NCBI GenBank assembly: GCA_964035015.1
Contig: OZ036017.1
Span: 1,108,501 to 1,172,500 of the forward strand
Length of the DNA: 64,000 nucleotides
Source: Corallium rubrum
Taxonomy: Eukaryota > Cnidaria > Anthozoa > Scleralcyonacea > Coralliidae
Reading direction: 5' to 3'
Below are positions 1-10,806 of the stretch, piece after piece. The notes beneath the pieces were generated by a model. The model ran no database searches. It was given only the letters and a program-made list of their open reading frames with translations, and was not told the origin of the DNA. The number at the start of each line of letters is the position of its first letter. Position 1 is the first letter of the stretch. The translations under genes and the position numbers were made by a program.

Positions 1-279
1 TAGCTTATATCTGGCCTTGTGTATAGTGACGTATCATATATATACCGGTGTGTTTACTGCTGGCGTGTTCAAACTCGTGTTTTTAAGCGGTAGTGTTTGC
101 ATATAAGATCATTCACTACGAGATGTAGATGGTTGTTGAAACAATACAAAAACGCTCGGAAACGTTACCGTGTGCACAGTCACAGTCGACATGCAGAATA
201 TGCCGTTTTAAATATGAATCCGAGTAAACCGTAAAGGTCTGTAAATGTCGTCCTCATTGAGTCATATCTCTGTTGATTT
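1..279. other. unassigned AT-rich sequence
   Basis: No coding frame, RNA gene or clear repeat is visible at the left edge before the first palindrome. Confidence 0.4.
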
Positions 280-473
280 AACAAATAAAACATAAAGCTC
301 CGTGCGTATGTACTCTTATAAAGGCACGTTTGAAGTCATTTGAACACGAAAGAAGTTGAGTAGAGGCACGAGGCAATAGCCGAGTGCCTTTACACTTCTT
401 TCGTGTTCAAATGACGTCATAAAATGTACTTTTATAAGAGTACATATGCACAGGAGCGGTATGTTTTATTTGT
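280..473. repeat. imperfect palindromic element (~190 bp)
   Basis: The left arm (AACAAATAAAACAT, then GTACTCTTATAAA, then TTGAACACGAAAGAAGT) is repeated in inverse order and orientation on the right. The apex near 362-390 reads GAGGCACGAGGCAATAGCC. It looks like a non-autonomous inverted-repeat element; no target duplication was identified. Confidence 0.6.
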
Positions 474-763
474 TTTAAAAAATAAGAAGAGGAAAAATCA
501 AACTAAAAGTGAGGTAGTTTAGGAATTTGGCGGGCTTTTCCGGCCAGCTGACGCCATTTTACGTCATTCATGATCTCTGTTCTGTTATAAATGCACGGAG
601 CTCAGCCAATCAGAGCGTGTGTAGAGGACACCTTATTTTATAACAGTAAATATATCGCGTGCATGAAGTGCCGAGCGGAAACAATTCAATTGCAACACAC
701 TAGACGGATGTTTTGTTCAACTGACGTATGCCAATAAAAATATTTAAGACTTAAAATTACGCG

Positions 764-1411
764 AGGCTAAAGCTGGATTTCCACTAGGCGTAAAATATCG
801 CGCGCTTGACTTTTTTCTTTTGTCTTGTGAGTTTCCACGTGGAACGAAGTAGAAAACTATTCAATTTGTACAATAGAAAAGTCGAACGCGCGACATTTTA
901 CGCCTGGTGGAAATCCAGCTTTATTATTAGACTTAAACTGGATTTCACTGGGCGTAAAATATCGCGCGCTCAACTTTTTTCTTTTGTCTTGTGAGTTTCC
1001 ATGTGGAACGAAGTAGAAAACTATTCAATTTGTACAATAGAAAAGTCGAACGCGCGACATTTTACGCCTGGTGGAAATCCAGCTTTAAAGCTAGTTTCCA
1101 CTCAGGAAAATCTTCCGCAGGACAGGAACAGACAGTTTCCGTTGTGTTAACGTCATTAGTTCCGACCGAGAGCTCACAAGACAAAGAAAACTTTCCTGTC
1201 CGTTCCTGTCCTGCGGAAAATTTTCCCAAGTGGAAACTATAGCCTTTAGACTTACGCTGGATTTCCACTATGCGTAAAATATCGCGCGCTCGACTTTTTT
1301 CTTTTGTCTTGTGAGTTTCCACGTGGAACGAAGTAGAAAACTATTCAATTTGTACAATAGAAAAGTCGAGCGCGCGACATTTTGCGCCTAGTGGAAACCA
1401 CCTTTAGACTG
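764..1411. repeat. cluster of related palindromic MITEs
   Basis: Three ~155-bp palindromes (about 764-915, 930-1087 and 1250-1405) share arms beginning GGATTTCCACT and GGCGTAAAATATCGCGCGCT, with an inner GTTTCCACGTGGAAC palindrome. Between the second and third lies a fourth palindrome (about 1085-1240) with different arms (TTTCCACT...CTTCCGCAGGACAGGAACAG). The common outer TTTCCACT/AGTGGAAA ends suggest one terminal-inverted-repeat superfamily inserting next to itself. Short open frames here read through the palindromes and are not genes. Confidence 0.7.
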
Positions 1412-1771
1412 GCCATTGTGCCAAAGAACAATTGGCTGAGTATTGTAGAATTTAACAATGCTGCCCATTGTTTCAAGGCAATCGGGGATTTCTTTTGTTG
1501 GCTTTATAACAACTATTAAAATACTCATTAATAATTCATGAAGAAAATTCAAAAGAAATTAATGTTTAAACAAGTGTTGTAAATCGGATACAGCATTGAT
1601 TAATAAAACATCAATGCTGTATCACATATACCGCTACTAATTAGGACCCATTGGCTCAAATTGAGCTTTTTCCTTGTTTAAATAATTTGTTTTTGCCTCT
1701 TCTACGACTGCTAAACAAAGTATTCATGATATAAACTCATCGTAGTTTAAGTAAGATACGCAGCTTAAGTA

Positions 1772-1954
1772 AGTACGGTCGAACTGTATGGGATTTACAA
1801 TGGCTCGCCTTTAACCGTAAATCCCATAGCCGCGAATATTGTATCTATTACATATACATCATTATAGTCATTTTTACTAATCCTATACCTCCGTTGACGT
1901 AAAACCAGGTCTGATTAGAACTAATCATACCCGGTTTGACGTCAACGGAGGTGA
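1772..1954. repeat. two short palindromes
   Basis: One hairpin (about 1785-1832) has arms TATGGGATTTAC/GTAAATCCCATA. The other (about 1885-1954) has arms ACCTCCGTTGACGT/ACGTCAACGGAGGT. A relative of the first is at 60934-60990, with the same GGCGAGCC-type apex. Confidence 0.55.
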
Positions 1955-2004
1955 CAACAAAAGAAATTCCGCAAACAAAAAAATCAGTCCCGCAAACATG
2001 ATAT

Positions 2005-2950
2005 TACAAAGGAATAGCATAAAAAGAGGTGCATTAGCTATTAAACGTCCCGCTCGATTTGGGCCATTTAGTAAAATCCCTCGGGCCGTAGTGACCCTCG
2101 TCAAGCAGGACGTTTAATAGCTAATTATATAACCTTCTGTAATCAGGCCCAAATGCTGCAATTTCATTGGTTTAGAGGAGTGCGATTTGAGCATTAATCG
2201 CACTCTTGCTAGCTGTAATCGCACACCTGCTTCAGCCAATGGAAATCAAGCTAGCTATCAAAATTGTCCAATCACAGTTCGGCACCTAAGCTGTAGGATT
2301 TTCCGTGATTTTTCAAAAAATTAAAAAATGGAGGATTTTAAATATTAAAATATAGAATTTAAATTTGTATTTTTTTGTATACGTTTTGAAAACAGTGTCG
2401 TGTCCCCAACAAATTAAAAACAAATTATTACCCAGATTGGCACTCGGGTATTTCTTAAATATTTTAGTCAGTAAAGTAGCAACACTCGGTGAAATACAGT
2501 ATTAGCTTAAACTGCAAGGGGGTGTTTATAAATACGTGCGTATAAACACGCTATAAAGTAAAGACAAACAGCACTAAATTACTCACATTTTTTGTTCTTG
2601 TCATTCTCTATCAATAACTCCGGATCCCAGTTTTACCTCACATATAATCGTATGAACTCCTCATAAATTCACTTTATTTAAACCCACAAGTTGGGCCACT
2701 ATGTAGTATTCGCTGTCGGAAACAAAGAAGACGAGGACATGACCTGATTACAGAAGGATATATAATTAATGGGTAATAGAACGAATTGAGTCGTGCTATT
2801 GAATGCCAAATCATACTTGTGATTAACAAATCAACCTCCCGCTTCGCCGTCGGTCGATTTTGTAATCACTCATATGATTTTGGCATTAATAGCACTCCTC
2901 GTCGTTCTATTACCCCCATCAATACATCCTTTTTATGCTATTACTTATAT
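2005..2950. repeat. nested palindromic composite (~0.95 kb)
   Basis: Outer arms match in inverse orientation: ATAGCATAAAAAG near 2008 against CTTTTTATGCTAT near 2930, and CTTCTGTAATCAGG near 2132 against CCTGATTACAGAAG near 2741. Inside are smaller palindromes: 2031-2126 (arms GCTATTAAACGTCC) and 2765-2925 (arms GGGTAATAGAACGA). This is best read as one inverted-repeat element invaded by others. Confidence 0.55.
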
Positions 2951-3317
2951 AATAAGCCATAATATAAACAATACTAGCACAACTGTGTAATTAAGTAAAC
3001 GTTAATTAGAAAGTTAGCGGCGCTTGGGCGCGAGCGAGTGGAGAGGGGGGAAGGGGAGGGAAGAGAACAGTTTTACAAAAGATTTATTGAGCTCTAAACC
3101 GAGATCGCCTGCTGGATTTTCCTCGTGAAGCGAGTGAAATCGTCTGGTGTTGGCCAGTAAAATACATAAGACTTGACTTGAGAGTCGGATGCTGCACAGA
3201 AAGCGTGCGAGTAATATAATTACTTGGGCTATTTGTGATAATTAAGGCCCGAGACTATTCTGCGTAGCAAATAGACGTTATCGCATGTACGTCGATCGAG
3301 AAGGAAAGCTCTGTTTT

Positions 3318-3560
3318 AAACGGTAATCAGGCCAACATTGGAATATGGTGCCCAGTGGAATGGTGGCCTGACAAAAAGGAACAAAGCAATGATATAGAAC
3401 GTATCCAGAAACGAGCACTAAGAATAATTTACTCAGAATATGACTATGAATGGTTATTAAACCAGGCAAAACTTAAAACTCTGAAGGATCGTCGAGACCG
3501 AATTTGTATAGATCTTATTAAAAGAATTGCCAAAAAAGGTTGGTCAAGTTAGGGAAAGGA
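3318..3560 (+). pseudogene. LINE reverse transcriptase C-terminal relic
   Basis: The reading contains ERIQKRALRIIYSEYDY followed by LKTLKDRRDRICIDLIKRI. This is the conserved segment just C-terminal of the reverse transcriptase domain in CR1/jockey-type non-LTR retrotransposons. Upstream, LEYGAQWNGGL continues the same protein in another frame, so there is a frameshift near 3355. The reading stops at about 3550 and no upstream catalytic motifs are present. It is a 5'-truncated, frameshifted dead copy. Clade assignment is from family resemblance only. Confidence 0.75.
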
Positions 3561-3902
3561 ACACGAGGTCAAATAGCCAAAAGTATTATAATTTTACTGG
3601 GAAAACTGAACGTTTTATGAGGAGCCCAATCGCCTACGCCATTGATAAGTTTAATTCAACACTATGTTCCTGAAGCAACTAAAAGAAGTACATGGTTTAA
3701 ATTTTTCTATTTGTAACTTGAATTAAATTTTTATGTAAAGTAATTAAATTTTGAACTATAGTATTATTATAAATTAGTAGAATTGTAAGCATATTTTAAT
3801 ATTTCTATAACTATATGTAATACGCATTCCAAATTAGCTTTTATGTAGCGTATTCTATGTGTAAATATTTTGAATAATGTGAATAATTATAAGTAATAAC
3901 AT

Positions 3903-4042
3903 GACTTGAGGAAATTAGCGATTAAATTGCCCGCCGCCGAGGGAAGATTTGTGAAAGTCCGAGGGCGAAGCCCAAGGACTTTTACAAATCTTCCCGAGGC
4001 GAAGGGCAATTTAATCGCTAATTTCCCGACAAGTCATGTTAT
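3903..4042. repeat. long near-perfect palindrome
   Basis: Arms include ACATGACTTG/CAAGTCATGT, GCGATTAAATTGCCC/GGGCAATTTAATCGC and GGGAAGATTTGTGAAAGTCC with its complement. The apex is GAGGGCGAAGCCCAAGG. It is typical of the palindrome class that recurs across the window. Confidence 0.7.
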
Positions 4043-4261
4043 CAGTTTGTAATATTATGATCGCCGAGGAAAACTCAGACAAGTATGCTGAGAGAAGTTT
4101 TGGTGTTTGTTTTTGTATGGTTCAGTGAAGTTGTTTACGAGTTTTACTATTGATTGAAGTAATTATACCTTTGGGACATGCTTTGTGTTTGTAGAATAGA
4201 TGTCTGTTAATAAAAATGTTGTGAGTGTTCTTGGACCGCCTGTTTGCATAATAGATATGCA

Positions 4262-4380
4262 AGCGGGAAATTTAGTAAAAGACAAAGGATTTCTTTGTCT
4301 ACTAATTTTCCCCTGCATGCTTGATGAGGGAAAATTAGTAGACAAAGAAATCTTTTGTTTTCTACTAAATTTCCTGGGGA
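4262..4380. repeat. palindromic repeat
   Basis: Arms GGAAATTTAGTAAAAGACAA and its complement flank GATTTCTTTGTCTACTAATTT and its complement around a short GCATGCTTGATGAGG centre. No coding role is supported. Confidence 0.6.
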
Positions 4381-4399
4381 AATTTAGGAGACAAAGGCG

Positions 4400-5223
4400 T
4401 ATGCATGGGTAATGAGGAAAATACGGGATTTACATTCCTTTGAGAACAATGAAAACCGAGGTGATCATGATATTATAAGAATAAACAATGAACAGTTGAG
4501 GCATTAAGCAGGGTCGAATTCCTAAATTTGTCATTAGTGCGACGTCTAAATTGAGACCTACACTACGTATACAGTGAACTCTTTCTACAAGGCGGACACT
4601 CTGGGGACCAAATTTGGTGTGATTAACCTCGTACCCTGGGGTCGGGCGGAGGGAGATACGATGTATTTGTGCTAAATATAATATTCTTATTTGAGCCCTA
4701 TTTAAAAAGTCGGGGGGGGGGGGGATGTAAAGGGGTTAGCCTTTACTTTTTTACCGATTTTGGCCATTTTTCGAACTTTTGAAATACGCTCAAAAATGTC
4801 AAATAAAGCCTTTTTAGACCTACTGTGGCAACGAAAAGGCTGTATTTCTGCTAAATATTCATATTTCAGCATTATTCAAAATGTCGGGGGGGAAAATGTA
4901 ATGAGTCTTTTCCAACCTCGTTCCCAAGGTCTTACTTTCGCTCCCCCCTCCCCCCCTCCCCCTTCCCCAGATTTAGCCAAACCACCTAAAATCTGAATGG
5001 CTGAGTTAAAGACGATTATAATGATGTATTGTGGTCTTATGTTGTGGTACATTTCTATTTTATTTTGTAAATTTCCAAAATAAGTGAATACCACGCGCCC
5101 CGGAGGTAGACTGCAAGCCGTCCCTCTATTTTCTTCGTTTGTACTCCGAAGATTGGGACGAGGTACGTTGTGCTTAGAGAGGGTTCTCTGTAATACGTCT
5201 TACAGAGACGAATAGTTCTTCTC
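4400..5223. other. unassigned sequence with G/C homopolymers
   Basis: Apart from a G run near 4713-4724 and a polypyrimidine tract near 4940-4970, no gene or element ends were recognised. Confidence 0.35.
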
Positions 5224-5428
5224 AAGGCCTGGCCAAACGCTTTCAGCATTTCATTCAACATCGTTCAACATTGTTGAATTCAACCAGATTCAACATGTTG
5301 AAAGCGTTTGGCTACCCCTGTTGAATGATGTTGAACGAAATTTGAACATGTTCAAATTTTCGTTCAACACGCGTTCAACAATGTTGAACGATGTTGAATG
5401 AAATGTTGAAAGCGTTTGGCCAGGCCTT
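5224..5428. mobile_element. palindromic MITE with AAGGCCTGGCCAAACGC ends
   Basis: The two ends are exact inverted copies (AAGGCCTGGCCAAACGCTTT and complement). The body repeats AACATTGTTGAA-type words that pair arm to arm. No target duplication was identified. It is non-coding. Confidence 0.65.
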
Positions 5429-5699
5429 TGGGCGAATTTGATTTAAAGCTTGTTTTAGACGTCGCATTACTCGGGCTACCACAGGTAGACGAGTCTAGGT
5501 TTCGGCTCGTTTTTTTTGGGGGTTTTTTCCTTCTGTGTCACGCTCTTAGCCTACTCCGCAGGCCTCTCTAATCAGAAAGCGCAGGCTCAAGTCAAGTGCG
5601 CATTTAACTTACTTATTCCGCCGTCTCGATCAGGACAAACATAATAAGATTTCGCGAAACTGATGCGTGCATGCCAAATGCTTTCTTTCTTTGCTTTCC

Positions 5700-6085
5700 T
5701 GATGTCTGATCAAGTCTTTCTCCTCTCGGATGTGTTTTGTGTTTTCACAGACCTAGTTATTGGTCAGTAATGTCGCTGGCAATTATCTTGATATTATATA
5801 TATACGCTTACGATCTCACACGCCGTATACATGAAGCTGTGTTGATATTTAATACCCGAAGAGACTTGACATATGAACGCTGTACATGTGTGGAAATAAT
5901 GCTTTCTTTCTTAGCTTTCCTACTGTCTGACGATCAGAGTCTGATCAAGTCTTTCTCGTCTCGGATGTGTTTTGGGTGTTCACAGACATAGTTTGATATT
6001 GGTCAGTAATGTCGCTAGCTGTGTTGATATTTAATACCCAAAGAGACTCGGCATATGAACGCTGTGTACATGTGTGGAAATACGT
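5700..6085. repeat. direct duplication, ~235-bp offset
   Basis: GTCTGATCAAGTCTTTCTC...CAGTAATGTCGCT occurs at about 5704-5777 and again at 5939-6015. The following GCTGTGTTGATATTTAATACC...ATATGAACGCTGT block is also repeated (about 5835 and 6018). It reflects tandem duplication of a non-coding segment just upstream of the fold-back element. Confidence 0.65.
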
Positions 6086-6137
6086 TACAGGCAATCGTGT
6101 TTTGTGTATTGCAAATTGCGTTTTCTATCGGAGATTG

Positions 6138-7098
6138 GAGTGTAACTATAAGTCGAGGGTCGAGAGTCGAGAGTCGAGGTCGAGAGTCGAGAGTCGACGG
6201 TCGAGAGTCGAGAGTCGACGGTCGAGAGTCGAGAGTCGAAGTCGAGAGTCGAGGGTTGAAGTCGAGAGTCGATAAATTGACCAGAAAATACCAAAAAATC
6301 ACTATAATACTATAATCGATTATATATCCCAACATTGTGTCTTATTTCTACGCGCCGCGGGATATATTTATAACCTTTGAGCCTTTGATCTAAAAACCGG
6401 GGGAAAGCGGCCACTTTCACGAACAGCTTACATAGAAATAATGATCTATTCACTAAAAACCGGGGGAAAGCGGCCACTTTCACGACGAAAGTATATCCTT
6501 TAAGCCTTTAAACGAAACGCAATCGGCAAGTCTCTAGAAGGTAACTTGACTCACTTGAAACAAGTAACTTTTGTGAAGTTTCTTTTACAACAACAGCAGG
6601 AAACGAATATCTGTCATCGCATTGTAGAAGTATCTGTTACTTTATTCGGGTATAGAATATCATACGCCGTTAAGCCTTCATTTCAGCTTCTCGAATTATC
6701 CTTTCAAACAAAACGGCGCCTGGCGTTACGCAGTATATAAATATATATTTGCTAAAAAGCGACGCATACATAACTATTTCTATGTAAGCTGTTCGTGAAA
6801 GTATGTAAGCTGTTCGTGAAAGTGGCCGCTTTCCCCCGGTTTTTAGATCAAAGGCTCAAAGGTTATAAATATATCCCGCGGCGCGTAGAAATAAGACACA
6901 ATGTTGGGATATATAATCGATTATAGTATTATAGTGATTTTTTGGTATTTTCTGGTCAATTTATCGACTCTCGACTTCAACCCTCGACTCTCGACTTCGA
7001 CTCTCGACTCTCGACCGTCGACTCTCGACTCTCGACCGTCGACTCTCGACTCTCGACCTCGACTCTCGACTCTCGACCCTCGACTTATAGTTACACTC
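6138..7098. mobile_element. fold-back transposon, minisatellite arms, 9-bp TSD
   Basis: The element starts GAGTGTAACTATAAG and ends with its exact complement. It is flanked by the direct 9-bp repeat CGGAGATTG (6129-6137 and 7099-7107). Each ~330-bp arm carries a GTCGAGA minisatellite (6153-6270 and 6960-7085), then ATTGACCAGAAAATACC, then a CCGCTTTCCCCCGG block. The ~300-bp centre has no transposase. The 9-bp duplication plus long repetitive arms fits a non-autonomous Mutator-like or FB-type element. Open frames through the arms are repeat artefacts. Confidence 0.85.
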
Positions 7099-7107
7099 CG
7101 GAGATTG

Positions 7108-8320
7108 GATTGTGTTTTTGACTTTTGTCTGCGACCTGAATGTGTTTAGACGGCGGCTTTAGATCTTAGCACTGGATGTGACAACCTGCGCGTGATTTTG
7201 CAGTAGCCCGAGTGAACGCCTGACCAGGCGTCTTGTTTAACAATATTCGACCCTGTCAACTGTGTTCGTCGTTTAAAACAGAGCTTAATTAGAACCGTCT
7301 GCAGGAACCTCCACAGTTCTATTCTGATCAGGTCAGTGACCTGCGCAACCGTCTTTCAACAAGCCGCATTCATTACAATCTAGACCCGGCTGGGGTTCCA
7401 TTGATGTGCGTAATTCTGAAGTAATACTTCCTATATTGAAGTAATAAACCGTGGGCGGAACTAACTTAATTATGACGAATATAGAGAAGAAGAAAAAATG
7501 AAATCATCTCGGCGTAAAAAGACACAAAGCATACCGCGCACATGTTCGGTGTTTCAGAGATGACACAAACATGTTATTTGAAATTTTTGCGACTTTTTCC
7601 ACTTGCTTTTTGACTTTCGCTCCCTCTAGTATTTTCGCGTCTTTTTTACTTTGTACGTTAGCATGTATGTTCGTAGGAAGCAGGGGGGGGGGGGGGGCGC
7701 TCCCCTAAAGGCCGAACGAGGGAAGCTGAGTGCCTGAGTCCCCCTAGAAATTTGACAGTAACGCACTAGAGCGAAGACGGGAAAGAAAAGTATTTGATAC
7801 CAAGCACATAGACGATCAGCGACTGTATTGGATAAGTCCCCTAAGTTTAGTAATGCTCCAGAATTATGTAAAAACATGATTTAATCCTACCCCAAATAAT
7901 TTAGGTATTTGATTTGAGTTTTTTATTATGGTGTTTCATGACACTTTTTTTAACCATAACCAGATTTCTGCAAATTCTTCCCCCAAAATGCAGGAAATGG
8001 CATTTCCGAGACTCTACATTTCAAAATTTTCCGAGCCTCAGCCTTCGGCTGATAATACAAACCTCGGCCTTGATATAATTCTTGATATCATGCTCAACCG
8101 CGTCCAATAATTGTTAAATGTTACTTATGGAGCTTCGGGTACCCATTGCCAAAGAAGTAACAATTTACTAAAAGCTTTGCCTCGAGACGTCACCAGTATT
8201 TTGTTACCTAATTAAAATCTTCACAACTTTCGAGTGGTTGCTTATTAGTCTCGTTTTCCCACTCAGGGAGTTCATCACCTTCAAGCATTTTGGTTTACAA
8301 TTTTGATTTGCTTAATCCGA
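7108..8320. other. unassigned sequence
   Basis: There is a G run at about 7682-7697 and mixed AT-rich DNA. No gene, RNA or paired ends were recognised. Confidence 0.35.
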
Positions 8321-8930
8321 TTGAATTAATAAAAACAGAAATGCGTCAATGGAAGTCACTCCCTATACCACTCACAACTCTAAATCATAACAAGGGCGTT
8401 ACTTCTTCCATTTACGCCCAATTTAGTCACGTTCGTCTCTAGACGGATTTTCCTATTTAAAAGCTCGCGCGTTCTAGATTGCTTGTTATCCCAAAGTGCG
8501 TGCATTTTAATCTTTATTCAAAAGTTCGTGCACTCAAATCATATTCCTCAAACATTCCCACACACTTTATCCTTCTTACTCAAAAGTTCACGCCCTCTAC
8601 TGGCCTGTCCCAAACTGCTAATTGAATTAATAAAAACAGAAATGCGTCAATGGAAGTCACTCCCTATACCACTCACAACTCTAAATCATAACAAGGGCGT
8701 TACTTCTTCCATTTACGCCCAATTTAGTCACGTTCGTCTTTAGACGGATTTTCCTATTTAAAAGCTCGCGCGTTCTAGATTGCTTGTTATCCCAAAGTGC
8801 GTGCATTTTAATCTTTATTCAAAAGTTCGTGCACTCAAATCATATTCCTCAAACATTCCCACACACTTTATCCTTCCTTCTTACTCAAAAGTTCACGCCC
8901 TCTACTGGCTTGTCCCAAACTGCGCGCATT
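8321..8930. repeat. 301-bp tandem duplication
   Basis: The block beginning TTGAATTAATAAAAACAGAA is present at 8321 and again at 8622, almost identical. Both copies contain the AAAAGTTCGTGCACTC / TTCACGCCCTCTACTGG words of the larger repeat field continuing at 10807. Confidence 0.85.
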
Positions 8931-8939
8931 CTATAATAC

Positions 8940-9009
8940 GGCATGTGCTAAAACATGGACGATGGACCATGGACGATGGACGATGGACGATGGACGATGG
9001 ACGATGACA

Positions 9010-9044
<35 letters not shown>

Positions 9045-10617
9045 TATAATTATAATAATTATAATTATAATAATTATAATAATTATAATAATTATAATAA
9101 TTATAATAATAATTATAATAATTATAATAATTATAATACTAATAATAATAATTATAATAATTATAATAATTATAATAATTATAATAATTATAATACTTAT
9201 AATAATTATAATAATAATAATAATAAAAATAATAACCAGATTTGTCTAGTTCCGGGGGGTGTTCCCTTTTGACACCAAAATGTGCCTTTTTTATCTGATA
9301 AAACGTGGGATTTACGCGCTTTTTGCTTTTCCTTTTGAAATGCTGCGCACCCTTACTTACCTTATTATATAAATATAAATCTTTTCTTATTAATTTTTTA
9401 TGAGTCCGGCCAAACTCAATAAAAATAAGGTCCTCTAATATTTAAGCTAAGTTGCTTCGAGTTAGACTCACAAAAAGTTAAATGTTTGCTGCAAGCGGCT
9501 TGAGTCAAGCCTCATAAGTATTAAGAGAACACTTTCTTCTGTCGCAAATGCTCTCCTCCGCTAAGCTGTTCTTCGATCACAATCGTGGGGTTTCAATAGG
9601 TTTATTTCTCATGCGCACGTTCGTTTCATACTACACAGTAACACTCTCTTATTTATAGTTCTGTCCAAATCTTTAACCACACGCAAGTGCGTCACATTAT
9701 CAATCAACATAACCGTATCTTAGACAAGGGCGCGTATTAAATAAATAAATCCGACTTTGCCGAAGTTGCGCAACGATTGACTATAGGTAGTGTATATTTA
9801 TAACGGTGGTATTTTAACTCATTCCTGTCCGGGGGCTTCCCCAGAGGTGAATAAAATCGTCTGGCGTTAGCCAGAATAAAATACTAAAGACCGATTCGGA
9901 CAAGAAAGAGTTAAAGAGATAGTTTTTAACTCATTCCTGTCCGGGGGCTTCCCCAGAGGTGAATAAAATCGTCTGGCGTTAGCCAGAATAAAATACTAAA
10001 GACCAATTCGGACAAGAAAGAGTTAACCATAAAACTGAAGGCGTACTGCTTGTATTACAAAAATACGAAATATATATGTTGCCCAGGATATCAACCCGAA
10101 CGATTATTAAAAATATTCTGCTTACTTCTACTAACGTTATAATAACAGAGACACCATAACTGGGTTTTAATATCTCTTTATGTGTATAAGCTCGTTAGAT
10201 CTAAACGGAAAACCCTAACGATGTTAACAAGTGTTGCTTGTGAATAGGCGTGAGTAAATTTGCTACGTGTGCTGACACACAAAGAAGTGACGGGAAAAAG
10301 TGGGCACACTTCAACTTGATGCACCCAACGTTGCTGTGGAAATAGACGTTGCCAACCTTTCCCTGACGTTTCTCTCCTCCTGCGAAATATAATCGCGTCG
10401 CATTTTTGTAACTAGAACCATGTCAGCTAGACTTGGATCAAGTCTGTCTTTTCAAGTCTACATGTCAGGTGGCGGCGGTATTAGCATACCCGAGCTTCGT
10501 TCTGACCACAACCATGACATGTCGTTACCCGTGGGTCACAAAGATGTAGAAGAGTTATTTCTATTGAACTTGGGTAAGGATCCGGTCGTCTGCTACTTAG
10601 CGAAACTGACAAATCTG

Positions 10618-10662
<45 letters not shown>

Positions 10663-10797
10663 ATTATTATTATAATTATTATTATAATTATTATAATTGT
10701 TATAATTATTATTAATATTAATATTAATACTATTGTCATCGTCCATCGTTCCATCGTCCATCGTCCATCGTCCATCGTCCATGTTTTAGCACATGCC
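8940..10797. mobile_element. fold-back transposon with TAA/ATT arrays, 9-bp TSD
   Basis: Terminal inverted repeats GGCATGTGCTAAAACATGG are flanked by an exact 9-bp direct repeat CTATAATAC (8931-8939 and 10798-10806). Each arm then carries a GGACGAT minisatellite (8956-9006; complement at 10740-10782), a long TAA/ATT microsatellite (9010-9235; 10619-10730), and CCAGATTTGTC (complement at the inner right). The internal ~1.38 kb has no coding region and holds the tandem CTGGCGTTAGCCAG repeat. It is the same architecture and target-duplication length as the element at 6138, with unrelated arm sequence. Confidence 0.85.
9811..10025 (+). repeat. two tandem copies of a ~115-bp interspersed repeat
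   Basis: Each copy contains TCATTCCTGTCCGGGGGCTT, then AAATCGTCTGGCGTTAGCCA, then AGAATAAAATACTAAAGACC and TTCGGACAAGAAAGAGTTAA. The core CTGGCGTTAGCCAG is a perfect palindrome. Related cores occur at about 3130-3165, 39840-39950 and 58379-58475. Confidence 0.75.
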
Positions 10798-10806
10798 CTA
10801 TAATAC

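Noticed and set aside
6009..7149. Frames encoding Ser-Arg-Val-Glu or Ser-Thr-Leu-Asp repeats
   Set aside because: They read through the GTCGAGA minisatellite arms of the fold-back element.
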